This document shows, in pieces, positions 1 to 8,254 of a stretch of 64,000 nt of DNA (its first letter is position 1; every line of letters starts with the position of its first letter). The position numbers were made by a program, and so were the translations under genes. Under the pieces are notes generated by a model, which was not told the origin of the DNA, did no database searches, and was given only the letters and a program-made list of their open reading frames with translations. This stretch comes from Flavobacterium anhuiense (GTDB taxonomy: Bacteria; Bacteroidota; Bacteroidia; Flavobacteriales; Flavobacteriaceae), in NCBI RefSeq assembly GCF_900101855.1, contig NZ_FMVC01000004.1, forward strand, positions 310,001 through 374,000. Direction: 5' to 3'.

Positions 1-1168
1 CTGTAAAACCTGTATGTCCAAAATCGTCTTTGGTAAAAAACTCATCCGGTTTTCTTTTGTCAAAACCTAAACCTCTATAAATTCCTTCTTTTGCAAGCGG
101 AGAATCTGCAAACTCTTTTACAACATTTGCTTTTAGAATCTGTTTTCCATTATAAGTTCCGTTGTTCAGTAACATTTTACAGATTACTGCAATCGATTCT
201 GCATTGGCAAACAAACCTGCATTCCCAGAAACGCCTCCAAAAATCGCCGCTGCTTCATCGTGCACATAACCTTTAACCGTATCTTTTCTAAAAAAATGAT
301 CTACTTCCGTTGGCATTACATTATCTATCGAAGTCCATTTTAACGGATTATAGCCAATTTTTGAAATGCCTAATTCCGTATAAATTTCATTGGTAAACTG
401 ATCGAGTTTCTTTCCTGTTTTGGTTTCAATCATTTGTTTCACCAAAAGCAAGTTTAAATCGCTGTACAAATATTTCCCTCTCGGATTTGTATTTGCTTTC
501 GCAATCCTTTCGTAAACTGATGGATAAAATTCTGGATTCAGCCACATATTTTTATAAATCTGAACCCAATTTTGTTTCGGTTCAAAAACCAAATACTTTG
601 AGTCGTAAACAATGTTTTTGTTCACATACATATTATCAAACTGCTCAACATATTGCTCCGATTTTTGATTGCTCAACAAAGGCGAATTATCTGGCGTAGA
701 AAGCAATGCCTGATAAAAAGTGATACTTGGCGTTAATCCAGAAGTATGTGTTAAAAGTTCAAAAAGCGTTAAATCTGCAATGGCTGTATTTTTATACATT
801 GGAACAATTTGGCCAACTTGATCTGTAAGTTTTAGTTTATTGTCTCCAACCAAACGCATCGAAACAAGCGTCGCTCCAAGAACTTTAGACATCGAAGCCA
901 AATCGAAAACATCGTCAGATTTCACCAATTGCTTTTTCGTATAATCATGATATCCATAATTTTTTGAAATCAGAACTTCATCTTTAGTTCCAACAATAAT
1001 TTGCGCACCAGGAAAAAAGCCTTTTTCGAGCGCATTTGTCATCATTGAGTCGATATAAACTTCATTTCGCTTTAAATCGAAAGACTGCTTTGCATTTTTC
1101 TGGGAATGACTTTTTGTTCCCACAAAAATCAAAGAAATCATTATAATTTTAACACCAATATTTTTCAT
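1..1168 (-). CDS. Serine hydrolase, class C beta-lactamase fold, AmiE-like (3' end cut by window)
   Basis: A secreted serine hydrolase with a short signal peptide. The SxxK nucleophile motif is S92-M-S-K95 (DLASMSK), followed by a Y-S-D second motif (KYLYSDLN) and an H385-T-G motif (FGHTGFT). The reading frame runs out of the window at base 1, just after the HTG motif, so only the last part is missing. The C-terminal half closely resembles the C-terminal domain of the NagZ fusion at 22060-25056 (shared GYVHD, RGLGFDKR and FGHTGFT blocks). In Bacillus subtilis the matching family member next to NagZ and NamZ is AmiE (YbbE), which removes stem peptides from MurNAc; that role is inferred here. 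The gene lies 4 bp downstream of the GH20 gene and is presumably co-transcribed with it. A general esterase or penicillin-binding-like role is the alternative. Confidence 0.85.
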   Translation of the reverse strand, partial: MKNIGVKIIMISLIFVGTKSHSQKNAKQSFDLKRNEVYIDSMMTNALEKGFFPGAQIIVGTKDEVLISKNYGYHDYTKKQLVKSDDVFDLASMSKVLGATLVSMRLVGDNKLKLTDQVGQIVPMYKNTAIADLTLFELLTHTSGLTPSITFYQALLSTPDNSPLLSNQKSEQYVEQFDNMYVNKNIVYDSKYLVFEPKQNWVQIYKNMWLNPEFYPSVYERIAKANTNPRGKYLYSDLNLLLVKQMIETKTGKKLDQFTNEIYTELGISKIGYNPLKWTSIDNVMPTEVDHFFRKDTVKGYVHDEAAAIFGGVSGNAGLFANAESIAVICKMLLNNGTYNGKQILKANVVKEFADSPLAKEGIYRGLGFDKRKPDEFFTKDDFGHTGFT

Positions 1169-1172
1169 AGTA

Positions 1173-3674
1173 CTACGGATTAATTTTTAAGTCCTGCGCT
1201 GCCATCAAAGGCTCGTTATTGGTTCCCTTAATTTGTATTCTAACTGCTTTTACAGGCTGTTTTGGATAAATTGACGCATTTCCGTAATCAAAATTATCGC
1301 CTTTTATGAAATCCGTTCCGTTGTATGAAAACTCAACGTAACCGTCATTTATTATAAATCTCGGATGATGCGGAATTCCAGTTAAAACATCTATTTTAGA
1401 AGAAGTTACAGGAGTAGTAAAAGTATACAAAATCCAATCGCCATCTTTACAAGCAACATCAGTACGCAAATACGATTCTTCGTTATAATCTTGCAGATTT
1501 GAAATCGGGAACTTCGGATTTTCTGTCATCGAAGAAGTCACTTTAACTTCTGGTTCTTGATATGGCGAACAATTGAATTTTACGTTTGCCGCTGACTTTT
1601 TCTCTTCTTTATTTTCAACAGTAAAATCTAATCGATACGTATTTTTTTCGTTATAATTTCCAATTACAAATCTCAAACGAGGTTTTGCTTTTAACGCTTT
1701 TTCGTCTGCATAAGTCTGAATCAATTTATCATTTTCAAAAAGCGAAACACTTTTGATTGTTCCGTTTGCTCCATCATCTGCTGGATTAAAATTCAGATAC
1801 CAAATTCCTTTTTTATCAACATGCTCTGAGATATTTTCTGAAATCGTTAAAACTTCTGCTTTCGATGTATTCCAATTGGCAACAGGCAATTTTTCAGCTT
1901 TTACAGCTGGACTTGCCGAAGTCTCATTAAAGAAAACTCTAAACCTATATTGCTCATAATTTTCTGTCTGAATTGGTTCGGTATACAAAGGCGACTGTCT
2001 TGTAGGCTCGTTTCCGTCTTTGTCAAAGCGAACAACCGCACCTTCATAAGGCGGCGTTACTGTGATTGTTCCATTTTTATAAATCGCTGTTGGAGGAAAA
2101 TCTCTAAAAGCAATTCCCATATCGGCTAATCTTTTCAAATGGCTGTTGGTTAATCTTCCATAAAAATCATCCCAGTTTTTATCTTCTTTTTTAGACCAGC
2201 CAATTTCAGCCAAAGCGCTTATTCTTGGATAACTCTGGTATTCCATGATTCTTGCAGGGCGATCCAAATATTCACTCCATAAAGCACCTTGAACTCCAAT
2301 TATATTTTTTTGTTCTTCAGGAGTTAAATCGGTATCTGGAATTGGTTCAAACGAATACGCTCTTTTTGTATCCGTAATTGCCGCCCAACGATGACCACGT
2401 TCTGTTTCTGATTGTGCCATGTCAAAATACAAAAATTGTCCCGGTATCATGATGGTCTTATATCCTTTTTTTGCCGATTCAATTCCGTAACTAATGCCTT
2501 GCCAAGCAGAAATAAGTGTGTTTGGATCAATTTCTCCTCCTTTTAAGATTTCATTCCAGCCATCTGTTTTTTTATGGTATTTATCAACGATTTTTTGAAC
2601 CCTTCTAAAGAAATAATTCTGAAGCTGAAAACTATCTGTAAAACCTTCTTTTGCCATCAAAGCTTTGCATTTTGGGCATTGTTCCCAATTTGCACGATTG
2701 ACTTCGTCTCCTGCAACATGAATATATTCAAAGGGAAACAATCCAGATACTTCTCTAATGATTGAATCTAAAAGGTCATAGTTTTCCTCTCGACCAACAC
2801 ACCAAACATTTTTTACTTCTCCTTGAACACTTTTAAGTTCCTGACTTATTTCACATCCAATTTCTGGATATGACGCTGTAACTGCTCTCGAATGTCCTGG
2901 AATTTCGATTTCTGGCATTACCGAAATACCGCGATTTGCCGCATAAGCTACGACTTCTTTAATGTCTTCTTGCGTATAAAAACCTCCATAACGTTTGTCT
3001 CCAGAACCGTAAGATGGCAATAAGACTTCGCCAGGACCTCTCCAAGCACCTTTTAAAGTCAAATCTGGCATCGATTTGATTTCGATTCTCCAGCCATTAT
3101 CATCTGTTAAATGCCAATGAAAAACATTCATTTTATGTGCCGCGAGCCAATCGATATAATTTTTTACGGTTTGTTTGTCAAAAAATTGTCTTGAACAATC
3201 GAGCATCATGCCTCGCCAGTCAAAACGTGGATAATCTTCTATTTTTACAAACGGAAGAGTTCCTTTTTTAACTTCTTTTGCAGAGCAAATTTGCAGGAAA
3301 GTCTGGAATCCGTTTAAAACTCCTTTATCCGTTTTTCCTTTTATGAAAATGCCACTTTGGTTTATTTCCAATTGATACCCTTCGTTTGGAAGATCCAATT
3401 TCTTATCTACTAGAAATGAAATGTTATTTTTTCCGTGTTTTTTTCCAATGGAAACAATCGGATTAATTCCAGTACTTTTTGAAACACCTGCTGCAATATA
3501 ATCGGCGCTATTTTTTACTTTCTTATCTACGACAATTTTTAAAGAAGAAGGCAAAACAAATTGTCCTGTGCTTTGTTGAGCGGATACAGGTTTTGGAATT
3601 ATATCCAGTTTTTGGGCTTGTATAATACTAAACGAACTTAGAAATATGGCTAATAGAAGAATGTTTTTTCTCAT
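1173..3674 (-). CDS. Beta-N-acetylhexosaminidase, GH20
   Basis: An exo-acting hexosaminidase that should release terminal GlcNAc (or GalNAc) from glycans by substrate-assisted catalysis. It has a signal peptide (about residues 1-20), the GH20b N-terminal domain (about 25-145) and the GH20 barrel (about 150-500) with the catalytic pair D323-E324 in HVAGDE. Other barrel blocks such as HWHLTDDNGWRIEI and PEIEIPGH are intact. A chitobiase-type C-terminal domain follows (near FRDFPPTAIYKNGTITVTPP), then a roughly 200-residue beta-rich tail that resembles F5/8-type binding modules. Length (833 aa) is normal for multidomain Bacteroidota GH20 enzymes. It sits 15 bp after the GHL10 gene in the left arm of the amino-sugar locus. 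The substrate may be chitin-type oligomers or GlcNAc-MurNAc fragments; sequence alone does not settle this. Confidence 0.93.
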   Translation of the reverse strand: MRKNILLLAIFLSSFSIIQAQKLDIIPKPVSAQQSTGQFVLPSSLKIVVDKKVKNSADYIAAGVSKSTGINPIVSIGKKHGKNNISFLVDKKLDLPNEGYQLEINQSGIFIKGKTDKGVLNGFQTFLQICSAKEVKKGTLPFVKIEDYPRFDWRGMMLDCSRQFFDKQTVKNYIDWLAAHKMNVFHWHLTDDNGWRIEIKSMPDLTLKGAWRGPGEVLLPSYGSGDKRYGGFYTQEDIKEVVAYAANRGISVMPEIEIPGHSRAVTASYPEIGCEISQELKSVQGEVKNVWCVGREENYDLLDSIIREVSGLFPFEYIHVAGDEVNRANWEQCPKCKALMAKEGFTDSFQLQNYFFRRVQKIVDKYHKKTDGWNEILKGGEIDPNTLISAWQGISYGIESAKKGYKTIMIPGQFLYFDMAQSETERGHRWAAITDTKRAYSFEPIPDTDLTPEEQKNIIGVQGALWSEYLDRPARIMEYQSYPRISALAEIGWSKKEDKNWDDFYGRLTNSHLKRLADMGIAFRDFPPTAIYKNGTITVTPPYEGAVVRFDKDGNEPTRQSPLYTEPIQTENYEQYRFRVFFNETSASPAVKAEKLPVANWNTSKAEVLTISENISEHVDKKGIWYLNFNPADDGANGTIKSVSLFENDKLIQTYADEKALKAKPRLRFVIGNYNEKNTYRLDFTVENKEEKKSAANVKFNCSPYQEPEVKVTSSMTENPKFPISNLQDYNEESYLRTDVACKDGDWILYTFTTPVTSSKIDVLTGIPHHPRFIINDGYVEFSYNGTDFIKGDNFDYGNASIYPKQPVKAVRIQIKGTNNEPLMAAQDLKINP

Positions 3675-3689
3675 TTCTTTTTATATATT

Positions 3690-5171
3690 TTATTTTGTTG
3701 AAAATTCAATGGGACTACTTTCTGTCTGGGTCTGACTTAACGCAGTGAGCGCGTAAACATAGTTTTCCAAATTGGCATTTGGTACTTCTAGTTTTAGAGC
3801 TGTTGTCACATAATAAATATTCTCAGGATTCGAGAAATCTGTAATTTTCCCTTTTGGAAATCTATAAATCACATATTTCTTGTCATTAAATGCAGCTTTC
3901 CAAGTTAAAATTGCATTATTGCCTTTTTTGGCAATTACAGCATTTGTTGGCGGCTCTGGTTTTAATCTTGTAATTCTGTTTGCTTCTGGAGTTAGAGCGA
4001 TATACTTGTATTCTTTTTCAACGAGAGGTTTTCTAAGCGTATCTCCTTTTTTCAGAAAAGTAGAAGCTGTAAAATGCATCGAACCATCAATTAAAGGCAT
4101 TTTACGAATCATTTCAATCTGCTTCACAATTTGATCCGAGCTTCTCCATTCTGGTTCTTTCGCAGTATTTGAAATTTTATAATCGCCATGCCCCACGTAA
4201 ACATTTGCACCATATTTATGTTCAGCCCACCATTTTGCGAGAACTTCAAAGTTTGCTCTGTCAAAACCAATATGCCAATAGATTTGAGGCGTTACATAAT
4301 CAATCCAGTTTTCTTTTTGCCATTTTAAGATATTAGCATACAAATCATCATAATTGGTAGCACCTGCTCTGGTATTAGAACCTTGCGAATCTTTGGCAAT
4401 ATTTCGCCATACTCCAAAAGGCGAAATTCCGAACTCAACTTCTGGTTTATTGGCAATAATAGTATCTCTGATTTGTTTAATGATTAAATCAACATTGTCT
4501 CTTCTCCAATCCTCTTTATCTTTAAACTGACGTGGTTCTTTAGCGAAAGCTTTTTCATCAGGAAACTCTTGACCTTCAATTTTATACGGATAAAAATAAT
4601 CGTCCATGTGAACGGCCTGAATATCATATTTACGAACAATTTCGCCAACTACAGAAGCAACAAAATTTCTTGTTTCCTGCAATCCCGGATTAAAATATCT
4701 GGTTTTTCCGTACGTCAGAAAAAGGTCTGGTCTTTTAAAGTACAAGTGATTTTTTGCAAGCACATCTCTTACTGTATCTTTCTGAACACGATACGGATTC
4801 AGCCAAACATGCACATTCATGCCGCGTTTTCCTGCTTCATCAATCATCATCTGTAGCGGGTCAAAACCCGGAGCAACGCCTTGAGTTCCTGTTATCCAAT
4901 GCGATGCTGGTTCTTTTGTCGATTTGTAATACGCATCGGCAGTTGGACGGATTTGAAAAATGACCGTATTCAAATTATAAGAACGTAGATTATCCAAAAT
5001 GGCAATCATTTCGTTCTTCATTTCTTTGTCTGATAAACCAGGTTTAGAAGGCCAGTCGATATTTTCTACGGTAGAAATCCAAGCAGCGCGCATTTCTCTT
5101 TTTGGAGACTGCTGACTGAAAATTTGGGAATGAATCAGCAATATTAGGATTAGTAATTTTAGACTTTTCAT
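3690..5171 (-). CDS. GHL10 (DUF187) glycosyl hydrolase, DigH-like
   Basis: A secreted glycosidase of the GHL10 family (PF02638). The signal peptide is about residues 1-19, followed by the hallmark opening REMRAAWISTVENIDWPS and a (beta/alpha)8 barrel to about residue 370 (blocks RPTADAYY, WLNPYR, VHMDDYFYPY, GISPFGVWRN, PQIYWHIGF). A fibronectin-III-like module occupies the last ~90 residues. The characterised E. coli member DigH (YddW) cleaves peptide-free peptidoglycan glycan strands between MurNAc and GlcNAc. That fits neighbouring NagZ, AmiE and NamZ homologues, so I infer action on denuded glycan. The carboxylates in VHMDDYFYP are candidate catalytic residues. It lies 15 bp upstream of the GH20 gene in the same operon. 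Confidence 0.88.
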   Translation of the reverse strand: MKSLKLLILILLIHSQIFSQQSPKREMRAAWISTVENIDWPSKPGLSDKEMKNEMIAILDNLRSYNLNTVIFQIRPTADAYYKSTKEPASHWITGTQGVAPGFDPLQMMIDEAGKRGMNVHVWLNPYRVQKDTVRDVLAKNHLYFKRPDLFLTYGKTRYFNPGLQETRNFVASVVGEIVRKYDIQAVHMDDYFYPYKIEGQEFPDEKAFAKEPRQFKDKEDWRRDNVDLIIKQIRDTIIANKPEVEFGISPFGVWRNIAKDSQGSNTRAGATNYDDLYANILKWQKENWIDYVTPQIYWHIGFDRANFEVLAKWWAEHKYGANVYVGHGDYKISNTAKEPEWRSSDQIVKQIEMIRKMPLIDGSMHFTASTFLKKGDTLRKPLVEKEYKYIALTPEANRITRLKPEPPTNAVIAKKGNNAILTWKAAFNDKKYVIYRFPKGKITDFSNPENIYYVTTALKLEVPNANLENYVYALTALSQTQTESSPIEFSTK

Positions 5172-5363
5172 AGGGTTGTGTTTTTTGGTTAGCTAATTGT
5201 TGTTGAATAATTTAACCGCTAAGTTCGCTAAGATTCACGCAAGGTTCGCAAAGTTTTTTTTAATCTCGCAAAGACGCGAAGTCGCAAAGTTTTTTTTTAA
5301 GCTTTTAATAATACTTTGCGGATTTCGCGACTTTAAATTTACGTTGGGAAAAAAACTTAAAAA
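5172..5363. repeat. Intergenic REP-like element with CGCAAAG units
   Basis: The gap between the metallophosphoesterase and GHL10 genes is filled, from about 5215 to 5340, with repeated short words (GTTCGCTAAG, GGTTCGCAAAG, CTCGCAAAG, GTCGCAAAG), poly-T runs and, near 5320, an inverted counterpart (CTTTGCGGATTTCGCGAC). The arrangement is an imperfect palindrome. Similar CGCAAAG-rich intergenic elements are, from memory, widespread in Flavobacterium genomes. It may affect transcript stability within the operon. No gene is visible in it. Confidence 0.6.
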
Positions 5364-7199
5364 TTATTCCAGCAAAAATATCCCTCCTTCAATAAGTGAT
5401 GCCCAGACTTGCCCTTTATCATCAATTGTAAAACCATTTACGCTTGAACTTCCTAGGTTAATTTGCTTTACAATCTCAAATTTAGAAGCATCTACAATCA
5501 AAACTTCTCCTTTTCTGCTTCCTACGTATATTTTGTTTTTGTTTTCTAATATTGCTGCTGGATTGTGTTCGTATCCAAGTTTTAAATCTAGCACTTTGCT
5601 TTGGTTCACCAGATTTTCTTCTGTAAGTTCAAGATCATCGCTAAGAGGCAATCTTAAAAGTAAGCCGTCCATTGTTTTACCGTAAAACCATTTCCCATCT
5701 TGACTTTTTCCCATCGATTCTCTAATTTTCCATTTCTGAGTTCTTAAAAGTGTTTTTCCTGTTTCAATATCCAAAATGGTCAAAAAACGTTGTGGAGTAA
5801 CAAAATAAAGTCGGTTTTTTGTCGAAACCATATTTACATTTCCAGCCGAATATAAAATTTGTTTATCATTACCATTGTTCCATTTCCAGATCAATTTTCC
5901 TGTGTTTTTATCCAGACAATACACATACGAATCCCAAACTCCAAAAATTATTTTATCGCCTTGAATTAACGGTGTTCCTTGCGAATATGACGCTGGCAAA
6001 TTATTCTGCCATATTACTTTTCCAGTCACAGCATCTGCACAAATAAATGCTGTAGAACTCGCCGTATAAATTTTATTGTTTTCTGCAATTGGCGAGCCTA
6101 CCAAAACGCCGCCAACAGGGATTGTCCATTTTTGTTTGCCAGATTGTGTGTCAAATCCTACTAGGTTTCCTTCTATTGTACCGATAACTAAATTATTTTT
6201 TACGATGATTGGCGAAAAATAAATTGAATTTCCTGTCTCAGTTTTCCAATTTAAAGCTTTGTTTTTAAGGTTTATAGATTTTATTTCGCCTATAGAATTC
6301 GTAAAATAAACACTCTTTTTGTCAAATGCCGGAAGGCTGTAAATTGAGGCAATATCCTTTATATAAGGAGATTGCATTGCCAAACTATCTTTAGGAATTA
6401 CAATTTTGGAAGGTTTTGACGGAACCGAAAATTTAAAAACTCCAGGTTTATCTATTTCTTTTTGATAGATACTGATACTGTCTTTGCTGATAATTACTTG
6501 ATTATAACTTTTTGTTTTTCCATCCAGAGAAGTTATTGATGTTCCCATTATACCGCTCAAACCAGAGAAATCATATTTTCGTAAGGTGTGTCCATGACCG
6601 CAAAAGGTAGCAACGGTTGGATATTTTTCTAAAACCGAAAGGACTTCTTTGTAATTGCTCACGCTGTTATCTAACGGATAATGAGCAAAATTCAGCACTT
6701 TTTTATTATTGTTTTTAAGATTGTCTTTTAGAGTCTTATCAAGCCAAAGCACATCTTCGTGTTTTACAAAACCATCCCCCATTTTCATGTAAGGTCCACA
6801 AGGAAAACCGATGAAAAGATAATCACCTTTTGAAAACACAAAACGGTCCTCGCCAAATATTTTTTTATAAGTCAAGCCGGCGCTTTCGCTCCAGTTGGTT
6901 TCATGATTTCCTGAAATGACGTAATACGGAATTTTCAATTTAGATAGAATTGAATGAACTTGTTTTAACTCGTCATCGGCACCTCTATTGGTCAAATCGC
7001 CAGTTACAACCGCAAATTCAAAATCGGAATTATTGATCTCTTTTACAATATCCTGCAATAAAAAATCATTTTCATTTCCTACCGAAACGTGTAAATCTGT
7101 GAGCTGCACAAATTTGATCTGTTCTGATTTTTCTATATTTTGAGCAAAACTCGTTGTGATTACAAAAATTAAGAGTATTCTGGAAAATAGATTTTTCAT
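5364..7199 (-). CDS. Secreted metallophosphoesterase fused to PQQ-like beta-propeller
   Basis: A two-domain periplasmic or surface protein. After a signal peptide (about 1-19), residues 28-260 are a calcineurin-like phosphoesterase with all dimetal motifs: D35-x-H37 (LTDLHVS), GD68 (TGDLTNRG), GN98H99E (SGNHE), FAHYPLD and GHGH (FCGHGHTLR). From about residue 265 to 611 it is a PQQ/WD-type beta-propeller with repeated blocks such as DTQSGKQKWTIPVGG and DKNTGKLIWKW. The substrate is unknown. In this locus an inferred option is removing phosphodiester-linked material (for example teichoic-acid-like or nucleotide decorations) from wall fragments, with the propeller as a binding module. It is flanked by the esterase and GHL10 genes on the same strand. 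The domain calls are firm; the role is open. Confidence 0.85.
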   Translation of the reverse strand: MKNLFSRILLIFVITTSFAQNIEKSEQIKFVQLTDLHVSVGNENDFLLQDIVKEINNSDFEFAVVTGDLTNRGADDELKQVHSILSKLKIPYYVISGNHETNWSESAGLTYKKIFGEDRFVFSKGDYLFIGFPCGPYMKMGDGFVKHEDVLWLDKTLKDNLKNNNKKVLNFAHYPLDNSVSNYKEVLSVLEKYPTVATFCGHGHTLRKYDFSGLSGIMGTSITSLDGKTKSYNQVIISKDSISIYQKEIDKPGVFKFSVPSKPSKIVIPKDSLAMQSPYIKDIASIYSLPAFDKKSVYFTNSIGEIKSINLKNKALNWKTETGNSIYFSPIIVKNNLVIGTIEGNLVGFDTQSGKQKWTIPVGGVLVGSPIAENNKIYTASSTAFICADAVTGKVIWQNNLPASYSQGTPLIQGDKIIFGVWDSYVYCLDKNTGKLIWKWNNGNDKQILYSAGNVNMVSTKNRLYFVTPQRFLTILDIETGKTLLRTQKWKIRESMGKSQDGKWFYGKTMDGLLLRLPLSDDLELTEENLVNQSKVLDLKLGYEHNPAAILENKNKIYVGSRKGEVLIVDASKFEIVKQINLGSSSVNGFTIDDKGQVWASLIEGGIFLLE

Positions 7200-7286
7200 T
7201 GGTAATTTTATTTAATTAAACTATAATTTATTTAGAATCTAATGGCGTTTATGGTACCTTAGTTACAATTCTTTGGCAAAAAAATA

Positions 7287-7313
7287 CCTAACAGGTTAAA
7301 AAAACCTGTTAGG
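7287..7313 (-). terminator. Hairpin terminator after the esterase gene
   Basis: A perfect 11-bp inverted repeat (CCTAACAGGTT / AACCTGTTAGG) with an AAAAA loop lies between the esterase and the metallophosphoesterase gene. On the minus strand it is followed by ATTTTTTTG. It could terminate or attenuate the left-arm transcript before the four distal hydrolase genes. Confidence 0.65.
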
Positions 7314-7371
7314 ATAACCAACCAAAATTTATGTATTCCGGTATGTGTGGAACCCGAAATACACTTTAGGA

Positions 7372-8199
7372 TTACTTTGTTTTTAGATTTTCATCAAAGA
7401 AATCATGAAAAAACAAAAGCTGATATTTTAAAGAATTCTCCCAGTATTTCAGATTATGTTCTCCTGGGCGTTCTATATAATCGTGATTTATTTTTTGAGC
7501 CAGCATTTTTGCATGAAGCTCTCTATTAACGGTCATGAAAAAATCATCAACTCCACAGTCAATAATTAGTTTTAGTTTGTTGTCTTTTACTAAATCGAGC
7601 ATATTGGTAACCGTATTTTTATCCCAGTTTTCAGGATGTTCCGTAATGGTTCCCAACCTTTTTTTGATGTCCCAATTTTCAGGAAACGGACGAAAATCTA
7701 CTCCACCACTCATACTTCCTGCCGCTCCAAATACATCCTGATGCTTAAATGACAAGTATAAAGCGCCGTGACCACCCATGCTCAAACCCGAAATCGCTCT
7801 AGCTTTACGATCTGCAATTGTTCTGTACTGCTTATCAATAAACGGAACCAATTCTTTTACAACATAAGTTTCATATTTAAAACTCGGATCAAGCGGACTA
7901 TCAAAATACCAGCTTGAATAATTCCCGTCTACTCCAACCACTATAAAACCATATTCATCCACTTGTTTTCCTAATTCCTTAAAATCTTTTGCCCATGAAG
8001 CATAATTTCCGCTATAACCATGAAGCAAATAAACTACTGGAAATGCTTTCTTACTCTTTTTATAATGGTCCGGAACTACTACGCAAGTTTTAATATTCTT
8101 CTGCATCGAAGCACTAAAAACCTGCAATGTATCAACCTTTGCTGCTCTGGCTGTAAAAATTAAAAGCAGTAATACGATTGAGTAAATTATTTTTTTCAT
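7372..8199 (-). CDS. Secreted alpha/beta-hydrolase esterase (esterase D / PF00756 family)
   Basis: A 275-residue secreted esterase with a signal peptide (about 1-19). The alpha/beta-hydrolase fold shows the oxyanion block LLHGYSGNYASW, the nucleophile elbow GLS140MGGHG, a candidate acid at D219 (DCGVDDF) and a candidate His248 (GEHNLKYW). Relatives include carbohydrate acetyl- and feruloyl-esterases and S-formylglutathione hydrolase; the signal peptide favours a carbohydrate esterase. In this context an inferred function is removal of O-acetyl groups from MurNAc so that glycosidases can act. It is 55 bp downstream of the dehydrogenase gene. The substrate cannot be read from the sequence. Confidence 0.85.
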   Translation of the reverse strand: MKKIIYSIVLLLLIFTARAAKVDTLQVFSASMQKNIKTCVVVPDHYKKSKKAFPVVYLLHGYSGNYASWAKDFKELGKQVDEYGFIVVGVDGNYSSWYFDSPLDPSFKYETYVVKELVPFIDKQYRTIADRKARAISGLSMGGHGALYLSFKHQDVFGAAGSMSGGVDFRPFPENWDIKKRLGTITEHPENWDKNTVTNMLDLVKDNKLKLIIDCGVDDFFMTVNRELHAKMLAQKINHDYIERPGEHNLKYWENSLKYQLLFFHDFFDENLKTK

Positions 8200-8254
8200 A
8201 ATTGATGTTTTTATAAAATAATATTTTTGAAAAGTACTGGTAAAATACGAAAAC

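Noticed and set aside
1..1168. Truncated AmiE-like gene as a pseudogene
   Set aside because: The frame is open to base 1 with all motifs present; the apparent truncation is only the window edge.
5197..5685. A 162-residue plus-strand frame over the intergenic repeat
   Set aside because: It begins in the CGCAAAG repeat and then runs antisense to the propeller domain of the phosphoesterase gene.
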